The notes under the pieces are model-generated. The model worked only from the letters and a program-made list of their open reading frames with translations, did no database searches and was not told where the DNA came from. Both the position numbers and the translations under genes were made by a program. Below, in pieces: positions 7,404 through 18,600 of a stretch of 64,000 nt of DNA (position 1 is its first letter; each line of letters starts with the position of its first letter). This stretch comes from Symploca sp. SIO1C2 (GTDB lineage: Bacteria > Cyanobacteriota > Cyanobacteriia > Cyanobacteriales > Coleofasciculaceae): NCBI GenBank assembly GCA_010672925.1, contig JAAHFP010000005.1, forward strand, positions 62,001 to 126,000, read 5' to 3'.

Positions 7404-9466
7404 AATTAATGTCAGTCAAACTCTGTAACTTTCGCCAATTTTATGGCAAAACCCCAGAGATTGTTTTGGCAAATGGGGAGAAGAATACCACGATTATTCA
7501 TGGTAATAATGGTGCTGGTAAAACTACTTTACTGAATGCCTTTACTTGGGTACTGTACGAGAAATTTAGTGCAGCTTTTGCTTCGGAAGAACGATTGGTG
7601 AATAAAAGGGCAATTGCTGAAGCTCCTCTGCAAGCACCGGTAGAGTGCTGGGTAGAGATTGGATTTGAGCATCACAATAAACGTTACCAAGTTAAGCGCT
7701 TGTGCCGTGCTTACAAAACTAACACCATAATTGAGCAATCTCCTAGTGAATTGTACCTACAGATAGCAGGAGATGATGGCCGCTGGTTACTACCGCAGCA
7801 ACTACCAGAGGATATCATTGGTCGTATTTTACCAGCTAGCTTGCATCAATACTTCTTTTTTGATGGGGAACGGATTGAACAAATTGTGCGTTCTGATAAA
7901 AAGTCGGAAATTGCTGAAGCAACTAAGACTTTGCTAGGAGTAGAAGTACTGAATCGCTCTATTAAGCATTTGAAGGAGGCCAAGAAAAACCTAGAAGCAG
8001 AGTTAGCTTTGATTGGAGATTCTCAAACTAAACAGTTGTTACAAGAAAAACAGCAGCTTGAACAACAAAGTAAAGAACTTTGGGAGCGTCAACAGGAAGT
8101 TGAGGAAGAATTAGCACATCAGGCTCAGTCCAAGAAAACTATTGGCAAGCGCTTATTAGAATTTAGTGGTGCTCAAGAGTTGCAACAACTGCGAGATGAG
8201 CTAGAATCCCAAGAAAAATCAATCCGCCAACAGCTAAAAGAGGCCAAAGAAACCCTAAAACAAACTCTATCCACTAGAGGTTATACAGTTTTACTAACAA
8301 AAACCACAGCACAATTTCGTGAGATTGTCGATGAATTACGGCAGCAAGGGGAATTACCGGTTGGTATCAAGCGGCAATTTGTGGAAGATTTGCTCCATAA
8401 ACAACGCTGTATCTGTGGCACAGAACTAATTCCCGGAACTGATGTTCATCAGCAGGTACAAAGTTGGATGGATAGAGCCGGAGTTGCGGATGTGGAAGAA
8501 GCCGCAATTCGCATGAATGTTCAATTAGATGAACTGGAGCAGAAAATACCAGATTTTTGGCAAGAAATTGACGAGCAACAAAGAAATATCGCTCAAGGCA
8601 GAGGGGAACTTTCTCGCATTGAGACTCAGCTAGATGATATTCAGCGAAAATTAAGAAATTTTCCAGATGAAGATATTAGTCAATTGCAAAAAGATTTAGA
8701 TGAAGCAGAAAAGATTGTTCAAGAATTTACTTTAGAAAAAGGAGCAAATCAGCAGCAAATCGAACGATTAGGAGCTGATATTGAGGCAAAGATTAAGCAA
8801 GTTGCTCAACATGAAATGAATAGCCAGAAGGAAGCCTTAGCTCAACGACGTATTGCTGCGGCTCAAGATGCCATTGAGCGCCTAACCGAGGTGAGAATGC
8901 GCCTCAATCAACAGTTTCGCTCTTCTCTAGAAAAGCGAGTTCAGGAAATATTTGCCTCTATTTCCTTTACTCCCTACATACCCAAGTTGACAGAAACTTA
9001 CGAACTACAATTGACAGAAAGTACAGCAGGTAGAGAAACCTTAGTAGCTGCTTCTACGGGAGAAAATCAGATTCTCAGCCTTTCCTTTATTGGTGGCATT
9101 ATTGACCGGGTTAGGGAATGGATTCAGGAAAATGCCCTTATGGGACTCGATAGTAGCACCTTTCCCATTGTTATGGATTCTCCTTTTGGGAGTTTAGATG
9201 AAATCTACCGCCGACAAATTGCCAAGGTACTTCCCACCTTAGCTAATCAATTGGTAGTTTTAGTTACTAAGACCCAGTGGCGGGGAGAAGTACAAGAGGA
9301 GATAGCCAAGCATATTGGCAGGGAATATGTACTTACCTATCATTCTCCCAAGGCTGAGTGTGAGGAAGATTCCATTGAGTTAGGAGGAGTGTACTACCCC
9401 TTGGTACAACAAAGCAGTAATCAGTTTGAATATACTGAGATTGTAGAGGTAGAGTATGATTTCTAG
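7400..9466 (+). CDS. DndD/SMC-like AAA ATPase
   Basis: This 688-residue protein has an SMC/Rad50 architecture. The N-terminal Walker A is GNNGAGKTT (about residue 37), followed by YFFFDGERIEQIV and a long coiled coil. A short hook RCICGTEL near residue 340 could pair with a second protomer or a metal. After the second coiled coil come the ABC signature region STGENQILSLSFI and Walker B with switch FPIVMDSPFGSLDE. The arrangement and motifs fit the DndD family, whose members work with DndB, DndC and DndE in phosphorothioate DNA modification. None of those genes is in view, so this may be an orphan DndD-like protein in a stand-alone two-gene defence or repair system. The ATG overlaps the previous stop. 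Confidence 0.8.
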   Translation: MKLMSVKLCNFRQFYGKTPEIVLANGEKNTTIIHGNNGAGKTTLLNAFTWVLYEKFSAAFASEERLVNKRAIAEAPLQAPVECWVEIGFEHHNKRYQVKRLCRAYKTNTIIEQSPSELYLQIAGDDGRWLLPQQLPEDIIGRILPASLHQYFFFDGERIEQIVRSDKKSEIAEATKTLLGVEVLNRSIKHLKEAKKNLEAELALIGDSQTKQLLQEKQQLEQQSKELWERQQEVEEELAHQAQSKKTIGKRLLEFSGAQELQQLRDELESQEKSIRQQLKEAKETLKQTLSTRGYTVLLTKTTAQFREIVDELRQQGELPVGIKRQFVEDLLHKQRCICGTELIPGTDVHQQVQSWMDRAGVADVEEAAIRMNVQLDELEQKIPDFWQEIDEQQRNIAQGRGELSRIETQLDDIQRKLRNFPDEDISQLQKDLDEAEKIVQEFTLEKGANQQQIERLGADIEAKIKQVAQHEMNSQKEALAQRRIAAAQDAIERLTEVRMRLNQQFRSSLEKRVQEIFASISFTPYIPKLTETYELQLTESTAGRETLVAASTGENQILSLSFIGGIIDRVREWIQENALMGLDSSTFPIVMDSPFGSLDEIYRRQIAKVLPTLANQLVVLVTKTQWRGEVQEEIAKHIGREYVLTYHSPKAECEEDSIELGGVYYPLVQQSSNQFEYTEIVEVEYDF

Positions 9467-9983
9467 TGTTACTTGACAGCACCAGGCAAAATGGGCTAAA
9501 TGGCTTAGCTGTGTCAAGTCAATCGACACAGTTTCCAGAATCTTTGGGAACTCTATAAGTCTGTCGAAGTTCGTCTATGGCTTACTTAATAAGCTTCTAA
9601 AGCTAAAAGTCAGCAGTTTTTGCAATTAGTAGCTTTTTAAGCTTATTCCCCTCAACAGTGATGGTAACGCCTTTTGCTATGGGTCTAGCGCCGCATTCTG
9701 TTTTTTGACCAAAAATTCTAGGGCGCAAGTCCCTGAATTCTATTCATGGGGATAAGCCCGTGGGGAATTTATTCCCTGCGTCAATTTTCTATTAATTCGC
9801 TAATACTAATATTGCATATATCGGTTTCTTTATTCATATTTTCCAAGTAGTAGGCGTTAATATTGCTGTTATTTTGTACTTATTTTTATTAAGAAAAGTA
9901 CATTTTTTATTTTTTGACTTGTTATTTTTGGCTTCAAGTTCTATACTGAATATAGTATAAGAATTAAGGAGGTGATGCTCAAA
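9467..9983. other. Spacer between ATPase gene and tnpB, with inverted repeats
   Basis: There is no gene. Near the ATPase stop, ACTTGACAGC and GCTGTGTCAAGT (9472-9518) form an imperfect hairpin that may end transcription. At 9588-9647 two 18-base arms (AATAAGCTTCTAAAGCTA and its near complement) enclose a 24-nt loop. The left end of the tnpB element should lie downstream of that. Confidence 0.5.
9588..9647. repeat. Long hairpin with AAGCTT arms
   Basis: Left arm 9588-9605 and right arm 9630-9647 match at 16 of 18 positions. The origin is unclear: it could be a degraded element end or a terminator. Confidence 0.5.
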
Positions 9984-11205
9984 GTGTTGGTACTTGAATG
10001 TAAAGCTGTAGTCCAAAAAACACAAGTGATCGCTATTTCAGAGGCTATCCGTACTTCTCAGTTTGTGAGAAACAAAGTTTTGAGGTACTGGATGGATCAC
10101 CGTGGCATTGGCAAAAAAGAGCTTTATCAGTACAACACTCAACTAAGAGCAGAATACAGTTTTGTCAAGGAACTCAATTCCCATGCTTGTCAAGCATCTG
10201 TAGAAAACGTAGAACGTGCCATTAATCGTTTCTTTGATAACTGTAAAAAGGGTAAACCTGGCAAAAAAGGATACCCACGTTTTAAGAAACATAGCCGTTC
10301 AGTGGAATACAAACAATCAGGCTGGAAACTACATCCAACTAAAAGACGCATTACCTTCACCGACAAAAAAAGTATCGGTGAAGTCAAGCTTTTGGGTAAA
10401 TGGGATATTCACACCTTTGATAAAAAGCTAATTAAAAGAGTACGTATTGTACGCCGTGCCGATGGTTTTTATGTTCAGTTTTGTGTCAAAGTCGATAATA
10501 CTCAATTAGCGCCTAAAACTAATGCCAAAGTTGGTATTGATGTCGGTTTACAATACTTCTATTCTGATAGCAACGGCAACCATGAAGAAAACCCAAGGTT
10601 TTTACGCAAAGCAGAAAAAGATATAAAGCGTTCTCAACGCAATATCTACAAAAAGACAAAAGGGTCATCTGGTAGAAGAAAAGCCCGTGGTGTTTATGCC
10701 CGTAAACATTTGAGAGTAACACGACAAAGGAACGAACACGCTCTTAGACTTGCGCGTAACTTATGCTTAGCTAACGCTATGGTCGTCTTGGAAGACTTAA
10801 ATGTAAGCGGCTTGGTGAGAAACCACAAGCTAGCCAAGAGTATCGCTGATGCGTCTTGGTATAACTTCCGTCAGTGGCTCGAATACTTTGGCCATAAATT
10901 TGGACGGGAAATAATTGCAGTGCCACCGCATTACACATCTATTGAATGCAGTAATTGTGGTGCAAGAGTACAAAAGTCTTTAAGTACTCGTACTCACTCT
11001 TGTCCACATTGCGGATACATTGAGCAACGCGATGTAAATGCGGCTAAAGTAATTTTAAGTCGTGCAACTACCGGGGGTCACCCGGGAAGTAACGCTAGTG
11101 GAGATGTGTCCTCTACTTTGGTTGGTCGCAAGACCTGTCGAAGCAAGAAACGTCGCTGAAGCTAGAATCCCCCGGCTTCTAGCCGTGGGGAGTGTCAAAG
11201 ACTTA
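9770..11205 (+). mobile_element. IS200/IS605-type element carrying only tnpB
   Basis: The element is supported by the tnpB gene and by its right end, where GAATCCCCCGGCTT and AGCCGTGGGG (11166-11190) fold into the hairpin typical of IS605/IS1341-type right ends, followed by AGTGTCAA. No tnpA is present, so it cannot move by itself. The left boundary is a guess; GGGGATAAGCCCGTGGGG at about 9749-9766 could belong to a left-end hairpin. Confidence 0.5.
9984..11159 (+). CDS. tnpB: TnpB, RNA-guided endonuclease of IS200/IS605 family
   Basis: The 391-residue product has the complete TnpB layout: a helical N-terminal region, a RuvC-like nuclease with its three acidic sites (GIDVGLQYF, VVLEDLNVSGL and QRDVNAA) and the zinc ribbon CSNCG/CPHCG between the last two. 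TnpB proteins cut DNA guided by an RNA made from the right end of the element and help it persist. I place the start at GTG 9984 because AAGGAGGTGA (9966-9975) lies at correct spacing and the protein then begins MLVLECKAVV like its relatives; the upstream GTG (9972) and ATG (9975) overlap that site. All catalytic residues are intact, so it may be active. Confidence 0.92.
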   Translation: MLVLECKAVVQKTQVIAISEAIRTSQFVRNKVLRYWMDHRGIGKKELYQYNTQLRAEYSFVKELNSHACQASVENVERAINRFFDNCKKGKPGKKGYPRFKKHSRSVEYKQSGWKLHPTKRRITFTDKKSIGEVKLLGKWDIHTFDKKLIKRVRIVRRADGFYVQFCVKVDNTQLAPKTNAKVGIDVGLQYFYSDSNGNHEENPRFLRKAEKDIKRSQRNIYKKTKGSSGRRKARGVYARKHLRVTRQRNEHALRLARNLCLANAMVVLEDLNVSGLVRNHKLAKSIADASWYNFRQWLEYFGHKFGREIIAVPPHYTSIECSNCGARVQKSLSTRTHSCPHCGYIEQRDVNAAKVILSRATTGGHPGSNASGDVSSTLVGRKTCRSKKRR

Positions 11206-11230
11206 CTCCCCGTAAGGGGATGACAACCTA
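11160..11230 (+). ncRNA. Possible guide (omega/reRNA) region at tnpB 3' end
   Basis: TnpB guide RNAs come from the end of tnpB and the right end of the element. Here the hairpin CCCCCGGCT-TCT-AGCC-GTGGGG sits immediately after the stop codon, followed by the putative guide start after AGTGTCAA. The exact 3' border, and so the guide sequence, cannot be fixed by eye. Confidence 0.35.
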
Positions 11231-11436
11231 CGGCTCAACGGCAGAGATTTGGAGTTATAGTTACTTCCAATAAGAATGAAATACTCTTTTATGTAGGGCT
11301 TGTTTCTGGCTTATTGTTGGACTGAAGTCCTACTACTGCTTATTACTTCAAAAACCGAGCCAATTGACTTATACAGCAAACCCTCAATAGGGTTGGAGAG
11401 TCAGAACATAACTTCCGACCCTCGTCAAGCCCAATA

Positions 11437-11613
11437 TTAATAACGCTTCTTCCGTCTTCTAGCGATCGCTTTACGTTTCTTTTTTTCTTGGGGAGTTTCA
11501 AAGTGACGAAGTCGCTTCATATCAGCAAAAATTCCAGCTTTAGAAACCTCACGCCTAAATCGACGTAGAGCAGATTCAATTTCTTCATTTTCGCCAACAG
11601 TTACTTGTGTCAT
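11437..11613 (-). CDS. rpsU: 30S ribosomal protein S21
   Basis: Reading the minus strand from ATG at 11613 gives 58 residues: [20 protein letters not shown], then [20 protein letters not shown] and a Lys/Arg-rich tail ending RRRKKRY. This is bacterial ribosomal protein S21, a small subunit protein near the anti-Shine-Dalgarno end of 16S rRNA that helps initiation. Length and all conserved positions are normal. It is monocistronic; a small hairpin AACCCTCAATAGGGTT at 11384-11399 lies downstream in its direction of transcription. The preceding segment (11614-11749) is the divergent promoter region shared with queE. Confidence 0.97.
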   Translation of the reverse strand: MTQVTVGENEEIESALRRFRREVSKAGIFADMKRLRHFETPQEKKKRKAIARRRKKRY

Positions 11614-11749
11614 TTTGTTTACTCCTATGCTTGGGTAGATCGTTAGTCAATTGTACTCTATCAAGGTTAGCCACTATTCAGGTTCGACACCCCTTTTTGG
11701 GTAAACTGACTGAAATCCTTTCTATAAGTGCTTGACAAAGATAACTGTT

Positions 11750-12364
11750 ATGACCAATATTCCTATACATGAAACCTTTCAGCAAACAGTTCAGGGAGAA
11801 GGCTACTGGGCTGGTACACCAGCAGACTTTATTCGGTTGGCGGGGTGTCCGGTTAGATGCTCCTGGTGTGACACGGGATACTCAGATGGTGGAACTGGTT
11901 TGCCACGTTTGACTCAAAGTATTGCAGAACTTCTAGCTCAATTGCGCTCTCCTTATGTAGTGATTACAGGGGGTGAGCCTTTTATCCACCCGAAACTACC
12001 TGAGTTGGTTGAGGCAATTGGAGCCACGAATAGAAAAGTTTCGATAGAAACCTCTGGGGCTTTTTGGCAAGAGATTCCCCAGTGGGTTTGGGTGACTCTT
12101 AGTCCCAAAGAACATATCAGTCCTCAGTATCCAGTTAAGTCGCAGATGTGGCAACGGGCTAATGAAATTAAACTTGTGATTGCCACTGGTTCAGAGTTGG
12201 ACTTTTATGCTCAACACCTACAACTAAAGGAAAGCAGACCAGTATTTCTTCAGCCAGAATGGACTCAAAGGGAGCATACGGTTCCCCTGGTGTTGGAACT
12301 ACTTAACAAGTTTCCTCGATATAGGCTCTCTGTTCAATTGCATAAGTACATTGGGGTGGAGTGA
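11750..12364 (+). CDS. queE: 7-carboxy-7-deazaguanine synthase QueE
   Basis: This 204-residue radical-SAM enzyme converts 6-carboxytetrahydropterin to 7-carboxy-7-deazaguanine in queuosine/7-deazaguanine synthesis. The iron-sulfur binding motif is CPVRCSWC (CxxxCxxC), preceded by the QueE N-terminal pattern [32 protein letters not shown] and VTLSPKEH follow as in the family, and the C-terminus QLHKYIGVE is typical. I choose ATG 11750 over a TTG at 11732 because the product then begins like its homologues. No other queuosine gene is adjacent; it is divergent from rpsU. Confidence 0.93.
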   Translation: MTNIPIHETFQQTVQGEGYWAGTPADFIRLAGCPVRCSWCDTGYSDGGTGLPRLTQSIAELLAQLRSPYVVITGGEPFIHPKLPELVEAIGATNRKVSIETSGAFWQEIPQWVWVTLSPKEHISPQYPVKSQMWQRANEIKLVIATGSELDFYAQHLQLKESRPVFLQPEWTQREHTVPLVLELLNKFPRYRLSVQLHKYIGVE

Positions 12365-12367
12365 AGT

Positions 12368-12398
12368 ATTTTAGATTTTAGATTTTAGATTTTAGATT
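12368..12398. repeat. ATTTTAGATT tandem tract
   Basis: Four units of TTTAGATTT-type sequence follow the queE stop. The same tract, continuing likewise into (C/G)AATAAAT, occurs at 55708-55745. Confidence 0.7.
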
Positions 12399-12482
12399 GA
12401 ATAAATCGCCATATTCGAGATATTCTGCAAAGGTCAGTTTTACGGGTGTGTGGGTCATAACGAGGGTATGTGTGGCAGATTT

Positions 12483-12638
12483 ATATCAAGTTCGGATCAA
12501 TAGTTATAATTCCCTTCTCCCTTGCAACTTTCTTTCCTACCTCCTGCTTCCTGCCTCCGGTTCCCCTCCTGGGAGGGGTTAGGGGTGGGTTGGAGCCTTC
12601 TTGTCACCGAAGTGTAAGTATTCAACCGAACTTGATAT
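12483..12638. repeat. TIR element ATATCAAGTTCGG, copy 1
   Basis: Perfect 13-bp inverted ends, ATATCAAGTTCGG (12483-12495) and CCGAACTTGATAT (12626-12638), bound a 156-bp element. Inside are CTTCTCCCTTGCAACTTTC, CTGCTTCCTGCC and the hairpin CCCCTCCTGGGAGGGG. A 113-bp relative lies inside a DUF1822 gene at 47607-47719, and a solitary end lies at 29906-29918. Confidence 0.8.
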
Positions 12639-12654
12639 TAGTTGAATCGATGTT

Positions 12655-15600
12655 CTAAATCACTGCAAAATGAGCATTGGTAATAGTGTTAGCCTGAACT
12701 CCGCTGAGGGTAGCCAGAAGATCACCAGTGTCCTCAACAGTAAGCAGCGTATCATTACTGTTGGCTCCAGTGCCTTGACTAATCAACAAATCATTGAAAG
12801 TTAAGCCACCAGATAAGCCGAGGAAGTCAGCGCTAATCTCAAAGTCACCAATGGTGTCATATCCAGGTTCAGTAGCTAATACAAAAATATCACTACCAAT
12901 GCCACCCTCTAGGAGATCATTGCCAGTGCCACCAATAAGGAAGTCATTATCTGCACCACCAAACAGATAATCATTACCAATGCCACCCTCTAGGAGATCA
13001 TTGCCAGTGCCACCAATAAGGAAGTCTTTTCCAGCTTCTCCGTAGAGTTGGTCATTACCATTACCACCTTCAAGGAGGTCATTCCCCGTTTCACCATAGA
13101 GTTGGTCATTACCATTACCACCTTCAAGGGTGTCATGGCCTTTACCACCATTGAGTAAATCATGGTCAGCATTTCCAACCAGGCGATCGCTTCCGGTTCC
13201 TCCTTCTAGGGTATCATTACCAGTACCACCTCGCAGTAGGTCATTGCCACTTAATCCCCGGATGGTATCATTGCCACCTTGACCATTAATTACGTCACGG
13301 GAGTTGCTGAAACCTTGGATAACATTATCTAGGTCATTGAGGAAAGTAACTGTATTCTTCTTGGCAACTTGGGCAGAGTTTTGGTTAGCATCGAAGACAT
13401 CAAAGCTGTCGGTTATTTGACTTTGTCCGTTAAATATAACGTTACCAATTTGGTTAAACCGACCACCTTTTTTGTTGAGGTTTTCTAGATTTGACCACTG
13501 GAAGTCTTGCAGAATGACAGTGGTATTATCAATCCCCTCGAAACTGATAGTCAGGTCATTCCCCGACTGGGTGAGGAGCATATTCTTGGCAACTAGTCCT
13601 GCACCAGAGAATTTCAGGGTATCGAGTTCCTGGACTACAGCACTAGAAGGATTGGCAGTAGCACCGACTCCAGTGAAATCGGTAATGGTATCGATACCAT
13701 CGTTGAGTTGAACTACAAACACATCTTGGTCACCGCCACCAGTAAGGAGGTCATTTCCTATTCCGCCAGTGAGGGAGTCGTTACCAGCGTTGCCGTTGAG
13801 GAAGTCTTCTCCGGCATCTCCGAAGAGTCGGTCTTTGCCATCCCCTCCTTGGAGATGATCCGCTTCTGTTCCTCCATTGAGGCGGTCATTACCCGTTCCC
13901 CCTTCAAGCCAGTCTTTTCCTGCACTACCATCAAGAGTATCGTTACCAGCATCCCCACTTAAGTAATCATCCCCTGCACCACCATCCAAGCGATCGCCTT
14001 CGTTTTCACCAAAAAGGGTATCATTACCATCATCACCAAAGAGAGTATCATAACCGTTACCGCCTTCTAGGTAATCATTACCTTCACCACCTAGAAGTTG
14101 GTCACCACCAGTTGCACCGTAGAGGAAGTCATCGCCAGCGCCGCCATCTAGAGAGTCTGCACCGTAGCCACCGTCGAGGATATCTTCTCCTGCTTGACCG
14201 AAGAGAGTATCAGCCCCATATTCTCCCAAGAGGTAATCATCACCTTCTCCACCATCGAGGATATCATTACCGGCCTGACCTTCGAGTAGATCATGACCAT
14301 CGCCACCAAAGAGTTGGTCATCACCAGTGCCACCATCAAGGTCATCATCTCCAGCTTGTCCGTAGAGTTGGTCATTACCTGCATTCCCAGCTAGTTGATC
14401 TCTACCGGCTCCACCATCAAGGTAATCATCACCAGCTCTACCATCCAGGAAGTCATTGCCATCAAGTCCGCTGAGGATATTAGTTAAATTATCACCGATC
14501 AGGCGGTCTTTATGGTGGGAACCTTCGAGATTTTCGATGGACTCGAAGATATCTCCTCTAGCATCACCGGTTGCTCCTTTACCGGTGGTGAGATTGGCAA
14601 TTACCCCAGAGTTAGCGGTGAAATAGGAGGCAGTATCATTACCGGAACCACCATCAAGGATGTCTGCTTCTGTGCCACCTACGAGGAAATCATCTCCTTG
14701 CTCACCAAAGAGGGTATCTTTCCCTGCTTCACCGAAAATAATATCATCGTTATCTCTGGCTATTACTAGGTCATCACCAGCACCAGCATGAATAATATTG
14801 GTATTGGCATCACCGATAATTTCATCATCAAAAGCGGAGCCAACAACATTTTCAATACTATGGAGTTGGTCACTGTTACCAAAACCGTCTTGGGCTTGGT
14901 TTTGTTCTAAATTGACGTAAACTGCATCTGGGTCATAGTGGTAACTAACGGTATCAATACCATCACTGCCATTGAGTTGATCATCTCCTGCATTGCCAAT
15001 TAACAGGTCATTGCCAGCTAAGCCTTCAATTTGGTTATCTGAGTCGTTACCAATTAAAACGTCATCATACCCAGAACCAACCAGATTTTCCAAGTTCCTC
15101 AACTCATCGGTATCACCAAAACCATCTAAAGCGGTGCCTGCGTTGAGGGTAAAGTTAGGTTGAGTGTCAGTGGGGATAGGACTTTCGGAAACGATAGTTG
15201 TGTGGAGATAGCCACCAGGATTTTGGTAACTTTGGGTTTCATCGAGGTTGACGTAGACTGAACCGGAGTCATGGCGATAACTAACTGTATCAATATTATC
15301 GCCTCCATCTAAATAGTCATCTCCCCCATTACCAATAAGTAGGTCATCTCCAGTTGAGGCTTCAATGCGGTTATTTTGGTTGTTGCCAATTAAAATATCA
15401 TTGAATTCAGAGCCAATAATATTTTCCAGACTGCCGAAAACGAAAACTTGTTGTTCACTAATCGTTTCCGTTGCTTCATCATAGATAACTCTGGTTGTGG
15501 TAAAGCTAAACGTATCTTTAGTACCAAATCCATCCTCTGCTTCAGCGGCATTAATTGTAAAGAGTGGTTCAAGGTTAGTCTCACCACCAGCATTGGTATA

Positions 15601-18600
15601 GCCTTGGTTCTCATCAATATTGACAATGACGCCATCGGGCGAGTTATTGTAACTGACGGTATCTTCCCCTGCCTCACCACTAATTCTGTCGTTTCCTTCT
15701 TCTCCCTTCAGAAAATCATTGCTAGCATTTCCCAAAAGTTCGTCATCACCGATGCCACCATAGAGAGAGTCTAATCCATCTCCCCCAGTCAGTGTATCGT
15801 TACCTGCTAAACCATATAGTTCGTCATTATCTTCACCACCGAGTATGATATCTTGACCTGCTTGGGAGTTATCACTATCGCCATACAATTGATCGTTGCC
15901 AGTACCACCTTTGATAAAATCGTTGCCAGCGCCGCCATCAATAGTGTCATTTCCAGCCTCGCCAAAAAGCTGATCTCCAGAAAGCTTATCTTCAGGATTA
16001 TTAGTGTTATCACCGCCAGATACACTATCGTTACCATCACCGGCAAAGATCACATCATTGCCACTAGCACCGGATAATAGATCATCACCACCGCCACCAA
16101 AGAGTCTGTCGTCACCACTATCGCCGTTGATGACATCATTTCCCTCACCTCCAGAAAGTTGATCATTACCGCTTCCACCAGAAAATTCCACTGGTACGAC
16201 AATTTTTTCAACTTCAATTACGTCATCTAACTCACCAGCGTTAGCAACAATTTTATTAACTCCAGCATAGTTTTGGGTATAACCGAGAGCGCTAATGGTG
16301 ACAGTTTCCTTGCTACTGTTGTTTGTACCCTGGAGTAGAAATATCTCATTGTTATCAATTGTATTGATAAATAAACGCTCTTTTGCACGGAGACCGATGT
16401 TAATGTCTAGAGTTCCGCCCTTGAATGTTTCTGGCCCTTCATTGGCTAATCTTGGGTGTTCATCAGGACAGGTTTCGAGCCCGAAGTCTGCCAGCCTTGT
16501 TCTTGCTAAATCATCACTCCATTCTTTACCAAAAGGCGGAAAACCAACTCTAAGGTAGTATCCTAAATAAGCATCAAGTTGACCGCCAATGTCAAACAAG
16601 CAACCTGGATGATTTTCTAAAGTTGCTAAGAATTCTGAAGGTCGAATCTTACCATCACTCTCGCCTAATTTTTCATTAAATTCTCCTTGGTCTTCTAAAT
16701 CAATATTGACCGTCGCCTCAATTCCCCCAGTAACCTTAGCTTCAGCTACGACAATATCAGGACCAACTCCTGCCTCCAGCTTGCCAGTAATCGTAAATTC
16801 AGGTAAATCTTCTGTTGGACTTACCCGATTATCATCGATAAAGAAACCATCAAAAATTTTGTCTATTTCGCTGGATTTGTAGCCTGCTTTCGCCCACTCC
16901 TGAATACCATTAGAGTCGTAGCCAAATCCCAAATTGAGTTTCCCTCCAATTTCTCCCTTAAAATCAACTTCTAAGATGGGTACCGCAGGAATCCGAAAAG
17001 ACCCTTTGATTCCTGTTTTGAAATCGAAATCTGGAAGGTCAAATTTAAAGAAATCAACATTTTGTCCTAGCAGCAATCCAATGGCGGAAGATGGATTATC
17101 TAAGATAGGTATCGAGAAAAAACTCTTAACTGAATCTTTGTTGCTGAAAAAATCTTTTTGAGCTTGAAACTTACTAGAAATTCCCGGATTGTCGGCTTCT
17201 AAGCTTGTAAGCTGGTTATTGAAGTCTTGTTCTAGTTCTGCTAGAGATTTTTGAGCTGCATCGACTGATGCTCCATTGATAGAAGTACCAGAAGTTAAAT
17301 CGAAACTACCTAGACCAATCTTGCCCAGGTTAATTCCAATATCTTCAACTGTTGAATCAACCTGATCAACCAGAGTAGATAGATCAGTAACGAAGGCAAT
17401 TGCATTTAAGGCTTTTTCCACATTATCCAGCGTTGGATTAGTTGGATTAAACTGACGAGCTAAACCAAGCAAGTTACGGTCAGGCCCCCCCAATTTAAAG
17501 GTATCCAAAATTCCAATTCGTTCTGTGAGGAAGCTAGTTGCTTTGTAAATAGGTTCAGTGATTGCTGTGATAGGGTCAACAATTGGCTTGATAAAATCAG
17601 TGAGGAATGACCCTAAATAGAGCTTTGAGTTATCAAAACTGATAGTGGGTTTGGCCTCTTTAGTGAATGCCCATTGCAGGTTCAAATCTGTACCAATTTT
17701 AGGTATAACTGCTGATTCACCAAGACTAGAGATGAAATTCAGCTTAATGGCGGCAGAACCTTCTGGCGTGTAGCTTAAACTTTCACCAAGCTTGAGCTTG
17801 TTGTCGTTATTAGCATCGCTTAAGTCAACGGAGAAGTTTAAGCCAGTTCCAATATCTGTAGCATCAACTGTGAGGAATCCAAAATTTGCTGAAATTTTTG
17901 GAATATTCGGTGTGACCTTGATGGTGATTTCCTTATCATTGGGATCCGTGTTCAAGTTAAAGGAAAACTTATCATTGGAGTTGGGATTAAAATCGAAACC
18001 AAAATCAAAGGTATAGTCTAAGTCAATCCCTAGGTTTGTATCTTCTTGGAACTCAAGACCTAGTTGCGGCAAACCCAAGTTTTTGGGCAGTGCAACATTC
18101 GCTAAAGACTTTTCACCACCTAAGTCAAAATCAACAGTCAGTACTCCAAATTCATTAATTTCTACCTTGATGTCATCTTGCTCCATGCCGTTGTTGTTAG
18201 AATCTTTGAGAATATTTAGACCACTTGAACCGAAAGCTTCCAAGAGAACATCCTGAATTTGTGATTTGGTTGCTTCTGTGGCTGACCCCAAGATACTTTC
18301 AAACTTCTCTTCAATTTTTTCGTAAAATTCTTGTACAAACTGCCCTCCTGCTTGAGCTTTTTCTGTGAAGTCATTGCCGAGGAAGGGAAGACCAGAACCA
18401 GTAATACCCGTTGTGTTAGCAAGTTCTTGACCTTTAAATAGAGCGTTGACCTTATTCTGTATATTGTCGAGAGAATCCTTCAAACCGCTTAATATTTCAC
18501 TAACATTGAAGGTTGGTTCAGCTTGCTCTATCTGTATAACTTCTCCATCTAGAGTAACGGTGGTGAGATCATTCTCAGCTTTTAATGCCTGAAGTGTTCC

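Noticed and set aside
7152-9466. Complete dnd phosphorothioation cluster
   Set aside because: Only a DndD-like gene and one unknown small gene are present; no cysteine desulfurase, DndB, DndC or DndE within view.
11675-11725. Possible preQ1-I riboswitch upstream of queE (GGTTC...ACCCC...AAACTGA)
   Set aside because: The P1 stem cannot be extended beyond three pairs and the distance to ATG 11750 is odd; the resemblance is only to short loose motifs.
13708-14474. Several frames opposite the RTX repeats
   Set aside because: They are shadows of the GGxGxD-coding DNA, whose periodicity keeps other frames open.
12890-16180. Regularly spaced DNA repeats suggestive of an array
   Set aside because: They encode RTX nonapeptides in a single reading frame; there are no constant repeats with unique spacers, so this is not CRISPR.
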